Positions 1 to 6,356 are shown, numbered from the stretch's first letter. The stretch: DNA of 6,615 bases from Thermoplasmata archaeon (GCA_021811925.1 JAKAPY010000095.1:1-6615), one strand, 5' to 3'. Notes: generated by a model not told the origin, from the sequence alone. A program made the numbers and translations.

Positions 1-957
1 CCTTATGTAACTCGCGACCCTCTCGGCATCAGGAAGATAGACGTTCTCCCATGTGTAGGTGAAGGGCGTGTCAAACCCGGACACCCGGAGTATTGGCGCC
101 GTGAGGCTGTCAATAGCCTTCTCGGCTATCAGGGCGGAGACTTCCGCCCCAAAGCCGCAGAACTTTGGCGCCTCGTTTGCAACAACCACTCTCCCTGTCT
201 TCTCAACAGATTTCAGCACAGTCTCTATATCCAGCGGTGACAGCGTCCTCAAATCGACAACCTCTGCAGAAATTCCCTCCCTGGCAACCATAGCCGCCGC
301 CTCCAGGCATGTGTGCACAGATGCACCGTATGTGATCACTGACACATCCCTTCCCTCGAGCGCTATCCTCGCCTTTCCTATCGGCACAGTGTACGCTCCG
401 TCGGGCACCTCCTCCTTGACAGACCTGTATATCCTCTTAGGTTCAAGGAAGACAACCGGGTCCTCGTCACGTATTGATGCAATAAGCAGTCCCTTGGCAT
501 CGTAGGGTGTTGAAGGCGTCACAACCTTCAGCCCGGAAGTGTGCGCGAAGTATACTTCCGAACTCTGTGAATGGTAGAGCCCGCCCTTGATGCCCCCGCC
601 GTAAGGCGTCCTGATGACAACCGGGGCAGTGTATGTACCACCGGACCTGTAGCTGATCTTTGCAAGTTCGCTCACTATCTGGTCGAAAGCAGGATAGATG
701 AAGTCCATGAACTGAATCTCGGCTATGGGCCGCATTCCGTAGAGCGCCATGCCCGTTGCCGCCCCGATGATCCCGGACTCGTTGAGCGGTGCGTCCATCA
801 CCCGCTCTCCCCCAAACATTGCATGCAGTCCCTCGGTCGCCCTGAAAACGCCGCCATCACGGCCGACGTCCTCCCCAAGGATCACGACCCTGCCGTCCAG
901 CTCCATTTCCGTTTTCATTGCATCCGTAACGGACTGAAGAAGTGTCCTGACTGTCAT
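1..957 (-). CDS. 2-oxoacid dehydrogenase E1 component, beta subunit (partial, 3' end cut by window edge)
   Basis: This is the beta chain of the thiamine-diphosphate-dependent E1 (alpha2beta2) of a pyruvate or branched-chain 2-oxoacid dehydrogenase complex. My translation gives 319 codons with no stop up to base 1. The family is about 320-330 residues, so only a few C-terminal residues are missing. The pyrimidine-binding domain covers about residues 1-180: LGEDVG at 27-32, PLNESGIIG at 57-65 with the cofactor-activating Glu60, EIQFMDF at 80-86, and the GGLYHSQSSE segment with His129 near the active site. The transketolase C-terminal domain follows from about 195 (VVDLRTLSPLD) and includes VVVANEAP. 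The ATG at 957 is preferred because GGAG lies 9 nt upstream. An in-frame ATG at 966 overlaps the E1 alpha stop codon as ATGA but has no spacing from that site. The gene lies 5 nt after E1 alpha, and E2 and E3 probably follow beyond the window. The family call is firm; the substrate is not decided by this subunit. Confidence 0.95.
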   Translation of the reverse strand, partial: MTVRTLLQSVTDAMKTEMELDGRVVILGEDVGRDGGVFRATEGLHAMFGGERVMDAPLNESGIIGAATGMALYGMRPIAEIQFMDFIYPAFDQIVSELAKISYRSGGTYTAPVVIRTPYGGGIKGGLYHSQSSEVYFAHTSGLKVVTPSTPYDAKGLLIASIRDEDPVVFLEPKRIYRSVKEEVPDGAYTVPIGKARIALEGRDVSVITYGASVHTCLEAAAMVAREGISAEVVDLRTLSPLDIETVLKSVEKTGRVVVANEAPKFCGFGAEVSALIAEKAIDSLTAPILRVSGFDTPFTYTWENVYLPDAERVASYIR

Positions 958-962
958 CCGAA

Positions 963-2087
963 TCATCTCCCCGTGTATCCCGGTCCGTATCGGCCGACGG
1001 TCTCCTCCATCTGCTCCTTCAGGTTCCAGGTCATGCTGGAGTAGACGTTTTCAAATATGCTCTCGACCGGTGGCTTCGGAACTGCCTCCGCTTTTTTTGC
1101 GGCCGCCCTGATTTCCTTGTCTATCTCATCCATCAGTTTCCTGTCCGACTCGTCATCCAGATACCCTTTTTTCCTCAGGTAGCCGGCCATTCTCCTTATC
1201 GGATCTCTCTTCTTCCACTCCTCGACTTCCCTGTTTTCCCTGTACTTGGTAGGGTCGTCGGATGAGGAATGGGGGCCGAGCCTGTAGGTCAGCGCCTCTA
1301 TCATTGTGGGCCCCTCCCCGTTTCTTGCCCTTTCCACAGCCTTCTTTGCAGCAGTGTAGACTGCAAGAATGTCGTTCCCGTCAACCCTTTCGCTTGGTAT
1401 GCCGTATGCCGCAGCCTTCTGTGCGAGCGTCTCGGAGGCAGTCTGCCTGCTCGTGGGCAGCGATATTGCGTAGCCATTGTTCTGGCAGAAGAATATTACA
1501 GGTGCCTTGAACACGCCGGCGAAGTTCATCCCTGAGTGAAAGTCGTTTTCGGACGTTGCACCATCGCCGAAAAATGTGAGTGCTATCTCCTTCTTCTTTG
1601 TTATCTTGGCTCCCATGGCCATACCTACGGCATGCGGTATCTGCGTCGCTATCGGACTCGAAGGAGTGACTACATTCTTGTCCCTTGAATTGAAATGGTT
1701 GGGCATCTGCCTTCCCCTGTTGTAGTCAAGCGAATTCCCGAAAAGCTGGTGAAACAGCTGCAGGACCGTTTCTCCCCTGAGGAGAAGAGCACCCGGTTCC
1801 CTGTATGCGGGGAATATCCAGTCTTCTTTCTTGAGAACTGCCGTCGCACCCACGCTGCATGCTTCCTGGCCCGCGGCGCCGATGTAGAACCCTATCCTTC
1901 CCTGCCGCTGCAGTCCCATCGAGATTTCCTCGAACTTGCGCACCGTAGCCATTGTCCGGTACATGCGCAAGAGGAGTTCTTCCGGAATAGCTGGTTCCAG
2001 TTCCCTCCTGTAGTTCCCTTCATTATCGATTATCTGCAGCATACCTGTCTTCTTTTCCATAACTGTGCTTTCTTTCAAGTCGTCCAC
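963..2087 (-). CDS. 2-oxoacid dehydrogenase E1 component, alpha subunit (branched-chain-like)
   Basis: The alpha chain of E1 binds the diphosphate of thiamine diphosphate and, with E1 beta, decarboxylates 2-oxoacids and reductively acylates the lipoyl group of E2. The cofactor motif is clear: GDG at residues 174-176 and NN at 203-204, with YREPGALLLRG at 95-105 and the C-terminal signature VYSSMTWNLKEQ at 348-359. The loop at 273-283 reads HSSSDDPTKYR. This is closer to the HSTSDDS loop of branched-chain E1 alpha than to the HSMSDPG loop of pyruvate dehydrogenase, so branched-chain 2-oxoacids are the likelier substrate (inference). Length, 374 aa, is normal. The start is uncertain: the longest frame opens with GTG at 2087 and overlaps the last 13 nt of lipA, with GAGG only 3 nt away. 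An ATG at 2060 would give 365 aa and a 14-nt gap. The extra nine residues are unremarkable. It is translated between lipA and E1 beta and is almost certainly co-transcribed with both. Confidence 0.96.
   Translation of the reverse strand: MDDLKESTVMEKKTGMLQIIDNEGNYRRELEPAIPEELLLRMYRTMATVRKFEEISMGLQRQGRIGFYIGAAGQEACSVGATAVLKKEDWIFPAYREPGALLLRGETVLQLFHQLFGNSLDYNRGRQMPNHFNSRDKNVVTPSSPIATQIPHAVGMAMGAKITKKKEIALTFFGDGATSENDFHSGMNFAGVFKAPVIFFCQNNGYAISLPTSRQTASETLAQKAAAYGIPSERVDGNDILAVYTAAKKAVERARNGEGPTMIEALTYRLGPHSSSDDPTKYRENREVEEWKKRDPIRRMAGYLRKKGYLDDESDRKLMDEIDKEIRAAAKKAEAVPKPPVESIFENVYSSMTWNLKEQMEETVGRYGPGYTGR
967..970 (-). promoter_or_regulatory. Shine-Dalgarno site of E1 beta
   Basis: On the minus strand GGAG, preceded by GG, sits inside the last codons of E1 alpha, 9 nt before the ATG at 957. 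This spacing is why that ATG is preferred over the in-frame ATG at 966. The arrangement implies that E1 alpha and E1 beta are translated from one message. Confidence 0.5.
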
Positions 2088-3004
2088 TTTCCTCGAAGCT
2101 GTTTGGGCAACTGCCTGTCCATCTCGGCATTCCTGTTCCTGGCAAGTCCCTCCAGATAGAGTTCCCCCGCTCTGTAAGAACTCCTTACGAACGGTCCTGA
2201 TGCAACCATGCCGAAGCCAAGGTCTTTCGCGACCCTTTCATATTCCCTGAACCTGGAAGGGGTGATGAATTCAACAACAGGCAGATGCCGTGGAGTCGGC
2301 TGGAGGTACTGCCCAATCGTCAGGGCGTCCACGCCAACATGGCGCAGATCAGCCATAGTCTGCACGAGCTCTTCGTGCCTTTCCCCCAGGCCGACCATGA
2401 TTGAGGATTTAGTGACTCTTCCCCCGGAGGCCCTCTTCAGGTGTTCAAGAACAGCTAGGCTCTGGTCGTAGCCGGCTCTCCTGTCGCGCACGGAGGGTGT
2501 CAGCCTTCTCACAGTTTCCACGTTGTGAGCTAGGACGTCCGCCCCCGACGCGATTATCCTGTCAAGGCTTGTCGTGTCGCCCCTGAAGTCTGGCATCAGT
2601 ACCTCTACAAGTACATCGCTTCCAGCCTTGATTTCCCGGACCGTCCTGGCTATGTGCATTGAGCCTCCGTCCGCCAGATCGTCCCTGTCGACTGAAGTCA
2701 GAACAATGTAGGTAAGGCCGCTCTCCTTCACCGCCATTGCCACCCTCACCGGTTCGTCATTGTCGAGCACCCGCATCGGATTTGCGGTTTTGACTGCGCA
2801 GAATCTGCAGCCCCTGGTGCATTTGTCTCCCATTAGAAGGACCGTCGCGGTTCCGCCACCCCAGCATTCCGCCTGGTTGGGGCATTTAGCTTCCTCGCAT
2901 ATTGTGTGCAGCTGAAGTGACTTCAGTCTGCTGCGAAGAGCGGCATACTCCTCTGTCGCCTCCATCCTCACCTTCAGCCATGCAGGCTTTCGGACATCCG
3001 TCAT
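2075..3004 (-). CDS. lipA: lipoyl synthase (radical SAM)
   Basis: LipA is a radical S-adenosylmethionine enzyme. It inserts two sulfur atoms at C6 and C8 of an octanoyl group carried on a lipoyl-domain protein, here presumably the E2 of the downstream complex. All diagnostic residues are present. The auxiliary 4Fe-4S cluster cysteines are C36, C41 and C47 (C-x4-C-x5-C). The radical SAM cluster is C62, C66, C69 in CTRGCRFC. Other family marks are TSVDRDDLADGG at 103-114, HNVETV at 160-165 and MVGLGE at 203-208. The RSSY motif at 274-277 carries the serine that ligates the auxiliary cluster. Length, 309 aa, is typical. The ATG at 3004 begins a normal N-terminus and no strong Shine-Dalgarno sequence precedes it, in line with the short leader predicted from the TATA box. 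It is the first gene of the leftward operon, so cofactor assembly and the E1 subunits appear to be made together. A bacterial-type LipA is not universal in archaea. Confidence 0.97.
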   Translation of the reverse strand: MTDVRKPAWLKVRMEATEEYAALRSRLKSLQLHTICEEAKCPNQAECWGGGTATVLLMGDKCTRGCRFCAVKTANPMRVLDNDEPVRVAMAVKESGLTYIVLTSVDRDDLADGGSMHIARTVREIKAGSDVLVEVLMPDFRGDTTSLDRIIASGADVLAHNVETVRRLTPSVRDRRAGYDQSLAVLEHLKRASGGRVTKSSIMVGLGERHEELVQTMADLRHVGVDALTIGQYLQPTPRHLPVVEFITPSRFREYERVAKDLGFGMVASGPFVRSSYRAGELYLEGLARNRNAEMDRQLPKQLRGKWTT

Positions 3005-3029
3005 TTTGTTTCTCGCATGGTATTATTCT

Positions 3030-3049
3030 GACCACTTATACCTTTAATG
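3030..3049 (-). promoter_or_regulatory. putative promoter of the lipA-E1 operon
   Basis: Read on the minus strand this segment contains AAAGGTATAAGTGG, a TATA-like core at 3035-3040 with a purine-rich upstream flank like an archaeal BRE. A start about 25 bp downstream would fall near 3012, leaving a leader of under 10 nt before the ATG at 3004. Short or absent leaders are common in archaea. The assignment is by position and pattern only. Confidence 0.5.
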
Positions 3050-3069
3050 GCAGACAACTGATAGCATAT

Positions 3070-3088
3070 GACACACGTCCGTCGTGTC
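3070..3088. repeat. short inverted repeat in the divergent lipA / eS1 intergenic region
   Basis: GACAC at 3070-3074 is the inverted complement of GTGTC at 3084-3088, and ACACG at 3073-3077 of CGTGT at 3083-3087. It lies about 30 bp upstream of the lipA TATA box and 50 bp upstream of the eS1 TATA box. It could be an operator for a dimeric regulator, but five-base arms are short enough to arise by chance. Confidence 0.25.
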
Positions 3089-3137
3089 GCAACATCTGAA
3101 ATTGTATCGCAGGTTACCCGAACGCGCATCCAAGCAA

Positions 3138-3150
3138 GTATTTTATATGA
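3138..3150 (+). promoter_or_regulatory. putative promoter of the eS1 gene
   Basis: The segment GTATTTTATATGA is the most TATA-like sequence in the window, with a core TTTTATAT at 3141-3148. Transcription would start near 3170, giving a leader of about 16 nt before the ATG at 3187. I see no strong Shine-Dalgarno sequence in that leader. Confidence 0.6.
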
Positions 3151-3186
3151 ATTCAATTTACTAACGATTGATACGGTCGTGCACTG

Positions 3187-3951
3187 ATGGCTGACAAATC
3201 CAAATCATCACGCAAGGTCAAGGACAAATGGAAGGAAAAGACCTGGTTCAAGATATATGCTCCGGAGATGTTCAACTCCATAGAGCTAGGCGAGACGCCG
3301 GCAACTACCCCTGATGAATTGAGGGAAAGGGTCACGGAGGCGACCGTCCAGGATCTCACAGGAGATTTTTCCAAGATGCATATCAAGCTGCGCTTCAAGG
3401 CAAACAGCATCAAGGGAAGCGAGGTTCACACACAGTTCATAGGGCACGACCTGACAAACGACTATGTCAGACGACTGACGAGGAGGAAAAGGACGAAGAC
3501 AGAGCACGTTGTCGATGCGGTGACAAAGGAAGGATTCAAGATCAGGGTCAAGACGATGGTGGTCACCGAAAGGAGAATTCAGTCCTCCCAGGAAACATCA
3601 CTTAGAAACGTGATGGTAAGCGTTGTCCAGAGCCAGGCTTCCACGATGCTCCTTCCGGAGGTCATCAAGGCTATTGTCTCCGGCGACATGGCGAAGGAGA
3701 TATCGAACGCCACAAAGATCATAATACCGATGAAGAAAGTGGAGATAAGGAGAAGCGAAGTCATCGGTTTCCCTTCCGAGACACAGTCCTTCAGCGAAGT
3801 GGCCGCGGCAGAAAAACAGGATGTCCAGCCATCTGAAGCGTCTCAGGCACCCGAACCAGCAGCGGAGGAGCCGCCTGAGGAACCCGAGAAGCGGCAGGAA
3901 AAGAGGGCCGAAGAGGAACTGTCCCCTGAAGAGATCGGGGATGCAAGCTGA
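3187..3951 (+). CDS. rps3ae: 30S ribosomal protein eS1 (S3ae)
   Basis: This is the archaeal/eukaryotic eS1 (S3ae) protein, a structural component of the small ribosomal subunit found only in archaea and eukaryotes. The folded part is about residues 15-200 and shows the family pattern: KWKEKTWFKIYAP at 14-26 near the N-terminus, the basic segment YVRRLTRRKRTKTEH at 93-107, and PMKKVEIRR at 181-189. Residues from about 205 to 254 form a low-complexity tail with 14 Glu and 7 Pro, so the protein is clearly longer than the roughly 190-220 residues I would expect for the archaeal family. The tail shares the codon style of the body and has no frameshift sign, so it looks genuine and is probably disordered. 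The gene has its own TATA box, is divergent from lipA, and ends 29 bp before tRNA-Met, with which it may share a transcript. Confidence 0.96.
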   Translation: MADKSKSSRKVKDKWKEKTWFKIYAPEMFNSIELGETPATTPDELRERVTEATVQDLTGDFSKMHIKLRFKANSIKGSEVHTQFIGHDLTNDYVRRLTRRKRTKTEHVVDAVTKEGFKIRVKTMVVTERRIQSSQETSLRNVMVSVVQSQASTMLLPEVIKAIVSGDMAKEISNATKIIIPMKKVEIRRSEVIGFPSETQSFSEVAAAEKQDVQPSEASQAPEPAAEEPPEEPEKRQEKRAEEELSPEEIGDAS

Positions 3952-3980
3952 AAGGCAACTAATCTCTTTTCACACTGCAA

Positions 3981-4080
3981 GCCGGGGTAGCTCAGACTGG
4001 CGGAGCGTCGGACTCATAAGGATCCCGGCGCGGTGCCTTGAGAGATCCGAAGGCCGCGGGTTCAAATCCCGTCCCCGGCA
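3981..4080 (+). tRNA. elongator tRNA-Met(CAU), intron-containing
   Basis: A full cloverleaf can be drawn. The acceptor stem GCCGGGG (3981-3987) pairs with CCCCGGC (4073-4079), with discriminator A4080 and no encoded CCA. The D stem is GCTC/GAGC (3990-3993 with 4003-4006), and G18 G19 are at 3999-4000. The anticodon stem TCGGA (4008-4012) pairs with TCCGA (4046-4050). The T arm GCGGG/CCCGT closes loop TTCAAAT (4061-4067). After splicing, the anticodon loop is C-T-CAT-A-A. The anticodon stem does not have the three consecutive G-C pairs of an initiator tRNA, and acceptor pair 1-72 is G-C, so I call the elongator rather than the initiator. tRNA-Ile2(CAU), whose C34 is modified, is a less likely alternative, as the GCCGGGG acceptor arm is typical of archaeal elongator Met tRNAs. 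I see no strong TATA box of its own, so it may be co-transcribed with eS1. Confidence 0.95.
4019..4044 (+). other. archaeal tRNA intron with bulge-helix-bulge motif
   Basis: The 26-nt intron sits at the canonical position 37/38. The splice motif is regular. A 4-bp helix CTCA (4013-4016) with TGAG (4039-4042) is flanked by 3-nt bulges TAA (4017-4019) and AGA (4043-4045). Cleavage after the second bulge base on each side gives the stated ends. Inside the intron CCG/CGG (4025-4027 with 4031-4033) can close a small loop. This motif is the substrate of the archaeal tRNA splicing endonuclease. Confidence 0.9.
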
Positions 4081-4090
4081 GTCCAATTAA

Positions 4091-4160
4091 CAATGGCACC
4101 CGGGCCTGTGACTTCAGGCTATGGATGTCTCACTGAAATGCCAGGGCCCGGGCGCCCTTG
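4091..4160 (+). other. long GC-rich imperfect hairpin downstream of tRNA-Met
   Basis: The two arms pair over 17 positions. CAA-T-GGC-A-CCCGGGCCT (4091-4107) faces the run from 4144 to 4160, giving 15 pairs, one of them a T-G wobble, with two mismatches (T4094/C4157 and A4098/C4153). Above an internal loop, a second stem TTCAG/CTGAA (4113-4117 with 4133-4137) carries a 15-nt loop. An alternative small hairpin GCCTG/CAGGC competes with it. It begins 10 nt after the tRNA, and a TTTT run follows at 4177-4180. It could shape the end of the tRNA transcript or be part of a structured RNA. The structure is seen; the function is unknown. The fold could also form on the minus strand. Confidence 0.5.
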
Positions 4161-4352
4161 GCACAACATGCTCCCGTTTTCAAGCCTCAGCGCTCCTTCG
4201 GTTATCCCGGTTGCCGGGTGTCGGTAGCCGTCGGGTCAAGTGTAGTGGGCATTGCCCATCACGAGCCCAGGCTGTGCTTCAGCTGTTATTCCGACCCTTG
4301 TTTCCACGGTGCAACAGGCCATCACACGGATGGCTGCAGATTCCGCAACTTC
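4161..4352. other. non-coding stretch with several small inverted repeats
   Basis: No convincing gene is visible on either strand between the hairpin and the GH31 stop codon. Successive short hairpins can be drawn: CCCGG/CCGGG with loop TTG (4206-4218), CGG/CCG (4222-4230), TGGGC/GCCCA with loop ATT (4246-4258), GCTG/CAGC (4271-4283), and GCCATC/GATGGC with loop ACACG (4318-4334). The last lies 18 nt downstream of the GH31 stop on the minus strand. GGGTC (4233-4237) and GACCC (4292-4296) could form a longer-range pair. I could not match this to RNase P RNA, SRP RNA or 5S rRNA from conserved motifs. No clear T-rich terminator for GH31 is seen. Confidence 0.35.
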
Positions 4353-6350
4353 CTATTCAAGCACGACTCTCCTGAAGCTGGCGGGGCCAACTGTTGTTTT
4401 ACCGGTTCCACGCGAGGCAACGCACTTTTTTCCATCCGTCGTTGCCGTCTCCTTCTCCGTACCGAGGAAAGTTACGGTGCATTCGCTCAGGACGCTCCCG
4501 GCATCGAAAGAGCCTTTCCCGGAAGAAAGCCTGTGCTCCTCCCCGTCATACTTCAGGAATTTCCCGCTTCCGTATACAATGAACCTGTTGCCGCTCATGG
4601 GAATTATCGAGCCCTTCCTCACAAAAAGGTTCATGGACCCCTCCTTCCTGAGCCATTGTTGCCCCTTGTGGACCATGCCGTCGTCGAGAGAGAACCACTC
4701 CCCTTCAGGAAGGTACAGCTCCCTTCCCTCAGCCCCCCTGTCAAGCACCGGGGCGTAGAGCAATCCATCCCCCACCATGTATTCATCGTTGACACTGTAC
4801 GAAGTCCTGTCATTCTGGAAGGAATAGAAGAGTGGCCTCACTACAGGATGGCCCTTCGCATGTGCCTCCCAGGCAAGCGAATACAGGTATGGCATGTAGC
4901 TGTACCGCATCAGCACCGCCTCCACCGCCATCTTCCTGAATCGTTCGGGAAGGAGGAAGAGCTCCTGGTCTGACCCGTCCTTTGACTTGTGGTTCCTGTA
5001 CACAGGGAAGAAGGCAGCCATCTGGTAGTAGCGCGCAACTAGCTCGGGCTCGGTCCTTCCAGCAAAGCCGCCTAAATCGCATCCAGCGAAAGGAACGCCT
5101 GATATCCCCATGCTTGTGACCATCGGTATCTGAAGCCTGAGATCATCCCATGATGATATGTTGTCCCCCGTCCAGACAGCCGCATATTTCTGAATTCCCG
5201 CAAATCCGGATCTAGACAGGATGTATGGCTCCTGTATCACCTCGCTCATTGCTTCGAAAGTCGCCCTTGCCTCCAGCAGGCCGTATGCGTTGTGGACAGC
5301 ATCATGCCTGATCTTCCTGCCCCCCACATTATGCACAGCATCGCCCGGAATTGTCTTTCCCTCGTTGAACACGCTGGGCTCGTTCATGTCAAGCCAGAGT
5401 CCGTCGACCCCGTTCTCCTTTATGAATGACCTTACCATTCCCTTCCAGTGCCTGACCGCCTCTTCATCAAAGAAATCAGGGAACGCGCACAGTCCCGGCC
5501 ACACCCTGCCGAGATATAGCTCTTGGTTTGAAGTTTGCACATAGCTGCCCATCCCCTCCTCGAAGTGGTCGTACCCCTGTTCCGCCTTCAGCCCGGGATC
5601 GATTATTGCCACAGACCTGACGCCTTTTCCGTGAAGGCTTTCTATCATGCCTGGAGGGTCACCGAAAATTTTCCTGTTCCATGTGAATATCTTGAACGAG
5701 TCCATGTAGTCAATGTCGAAGTAAATCGCCGAGACAGGCACTATCCTGCTGTATTCCTCGGCCACTCCCATGATGGCGTTTTCCGGATAGTAGCTGAATC
5801 TTGAGACCTGGTGCCCAAGGCTCCACTCTGGTGGCATGAATGGCATCCCGGTGAGGCGCAGGAACTGTTCCAGTACTTCCCGGACCGTGTCCCCCTCGAA
5901 CACGTACATTTCAAGGCCTGACTCAGGAACGCGGACAATTATCCTGTCGTACTCGCTCACGCCAACATCGAAGGTGATACCCGACACGGAATTAACGAAG
6001 AAGCCTGTTGCCTTCTCCCTGATGGAGATGTAGAAAGGTATGGAGAGATATATGGGGTCATCCCCCCGCCTGTAACCGCCCGGGTCATTGTTCCACATCC
6101 TGAGTATGAGCCTTTTTCTCTCCAGCTCAAACGCCTTTTCCCCAAAACCGACGACGTGCTCGAATGCCTCGAGATCCTTCCTCACCGTCAATCCGGGCCC
6201 GTTTTCCTCGAATCCAAGCGTCCCGCATCCTGTCTTGACATTCCCGGCCCTGCCTGAATCTCTTCCCTTGAAGTGATAGTCAATCACAGGAGTGTAGCCG
6301 TTCACAACGATCCTGGTAGTCCCACCGCTGGCTGAAACAACGACCTGCAT
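4353..6350 (-). CDS. alpha-glucosidase, glycoside hydrolase family 31
   Basis: A GH31 retaining alpha-glycosidase, most likely an exo-acting alpha-glucosidase that releases glucose from maltose, maltodextrins or related sugars. The N-terminal beta-sandwich holds the family segment GFGEKAFELER (68-78) and the WNNDPGGYRRGDDPIYLSIP stretch (86-105). The catalytic barrel shows GHQVSRFSYYPE (179-190), FDIDYMD (211-217), the nucleophile Asp321 in WLDMNEP (319-325), the acid/base Asp396 in VWTGDN (392-397), and PFAGCDLGGF (420-429). HPVVRPL and the C-terminal beta domains complete it. Length, 665 aa, is close to the Sulfolobus enzyme MalA, and no signal peptide or membrane segment is present, so it is cytoplasmic. 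The ATG at 6350 has GGGTG 6 nt upstream; an overlapping ATG at 6354 is out of frame. It ends naturally after a final beta-strand. No transporter or sugar regulator is visible nearby. Alpha-xylosidase is a less likely alternative. Confidence 0.95.
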   Translation of the reverse strand: MQVVVSASGGTTRIVVNGYTPVIDYHFKGRDSGRAGNVKTGCGTLGFEENGPGLTVRKDLEAFEHVVGFGEKAFELERKRLILRMWNNDPGGYRRGDDPIYLSIPFYISIREKATGFFVNSVSGITFDVGVSEYDRIIVRVPESGLEMYVFEGDTVREVLEQFLRLTGMPFMPPEWSLGHQVSRFSYYPENAIMGVAEEYSRIVPVSAIYFDIDYMDSFKIFTWNRKIFGDPPGMIESLHGKGVRSVAIIDPGLKAEQGYDHFEEGMGSYVQTSNQELYLGRVWPGLCAFPDFFDEEAVRHWKGMVRSFIKENGVDGLWLDMNEPSVFNEGKTIPGDAVHNVGGRKIRHDAVHNAYGLLEARATFEAMSEVIQEPYILSRSGFAGIQKYAAVWTGDNISSWDDLRLQIPMVTSMGISGVPFAGCDLGGFAGRTEPELVARYYQMAAFFPVYRNHKSKDGSDQELFLLPERFRKMAVEAVLMRYSYMPYLYSLAWEAHAKGHPVVRPLFYSFQNDRTSYSVNDEYMVGDGLLYAPVLDRGAEGRELYLPEGEWFSLDDGMVHKGQQWLRKEGSMNLFVRKGSIIPMSGNRFIVYGSGKFLKYDGEEHRLSSGKGSFDAGSVLSECTVTFLGTEKETATTDGKKCVASRGTGKTTVGPASFRRVVLE

Positions 6351-6356
6351 GCATTA

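Noticed and set aside
571..1044. Plus-strand open frames opposite E1 beta and E1 alpha.
   Set aside because: They are shadows in GC-rich coding DNA. The minus-strand frames carry all catalytic motifs of the E1 subunits.
3001..3018. Five-codon frame (ATG at 3018) whose stop overlaps the lipA start as ATGA.
   Set aside because: The predicted transcription start near 3012 lies downstream of its ATG, it has no ribosome binding site, and such short frames are expected by chance.
3981..4080. tRNA gene as an attachment site for an integrated element.
   Set aside because: No second copy of the tRNA 3' end, integrase gene or mobile-element gene is present in the window.
4275..4326. Box C-like GTGATGG and box D-like CTGA on the minus strand, resembling a C/D guide RNA.
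   Set aside because: Box C has a mismatch, no internal D' and C' boxes are seen, and the terminal stem does not pair well.
4081..4352. Possible RNase P, SRP or 5S RNA in the stretch after the tRNA.
   Set aside because: The conserved RNase P ends, the SRP helix 8 GGAAGG...AGCAG signature and the 5S core were not found on either strand, and the ends do not pair.
4239..4355. Frame stays open for 38 codons after the GH31 TAG stop, which could suggest pyrrolysine read-through.
   Set aside because: The protein already ends with a normal final beta-strand and full GH31 length. An open run of 38 codons is not rare by chance, and no sign of pyrrolysine machinery is in the window.
4158..4973. Long plus-strand open frame of 271 codons opposite the GH31 gene.
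   Set aside because: It lies mostly antisense to a well-conserved GH31 gene, its translation shows no recognisable domain, and it has no promoter or ribosome binding site of note.
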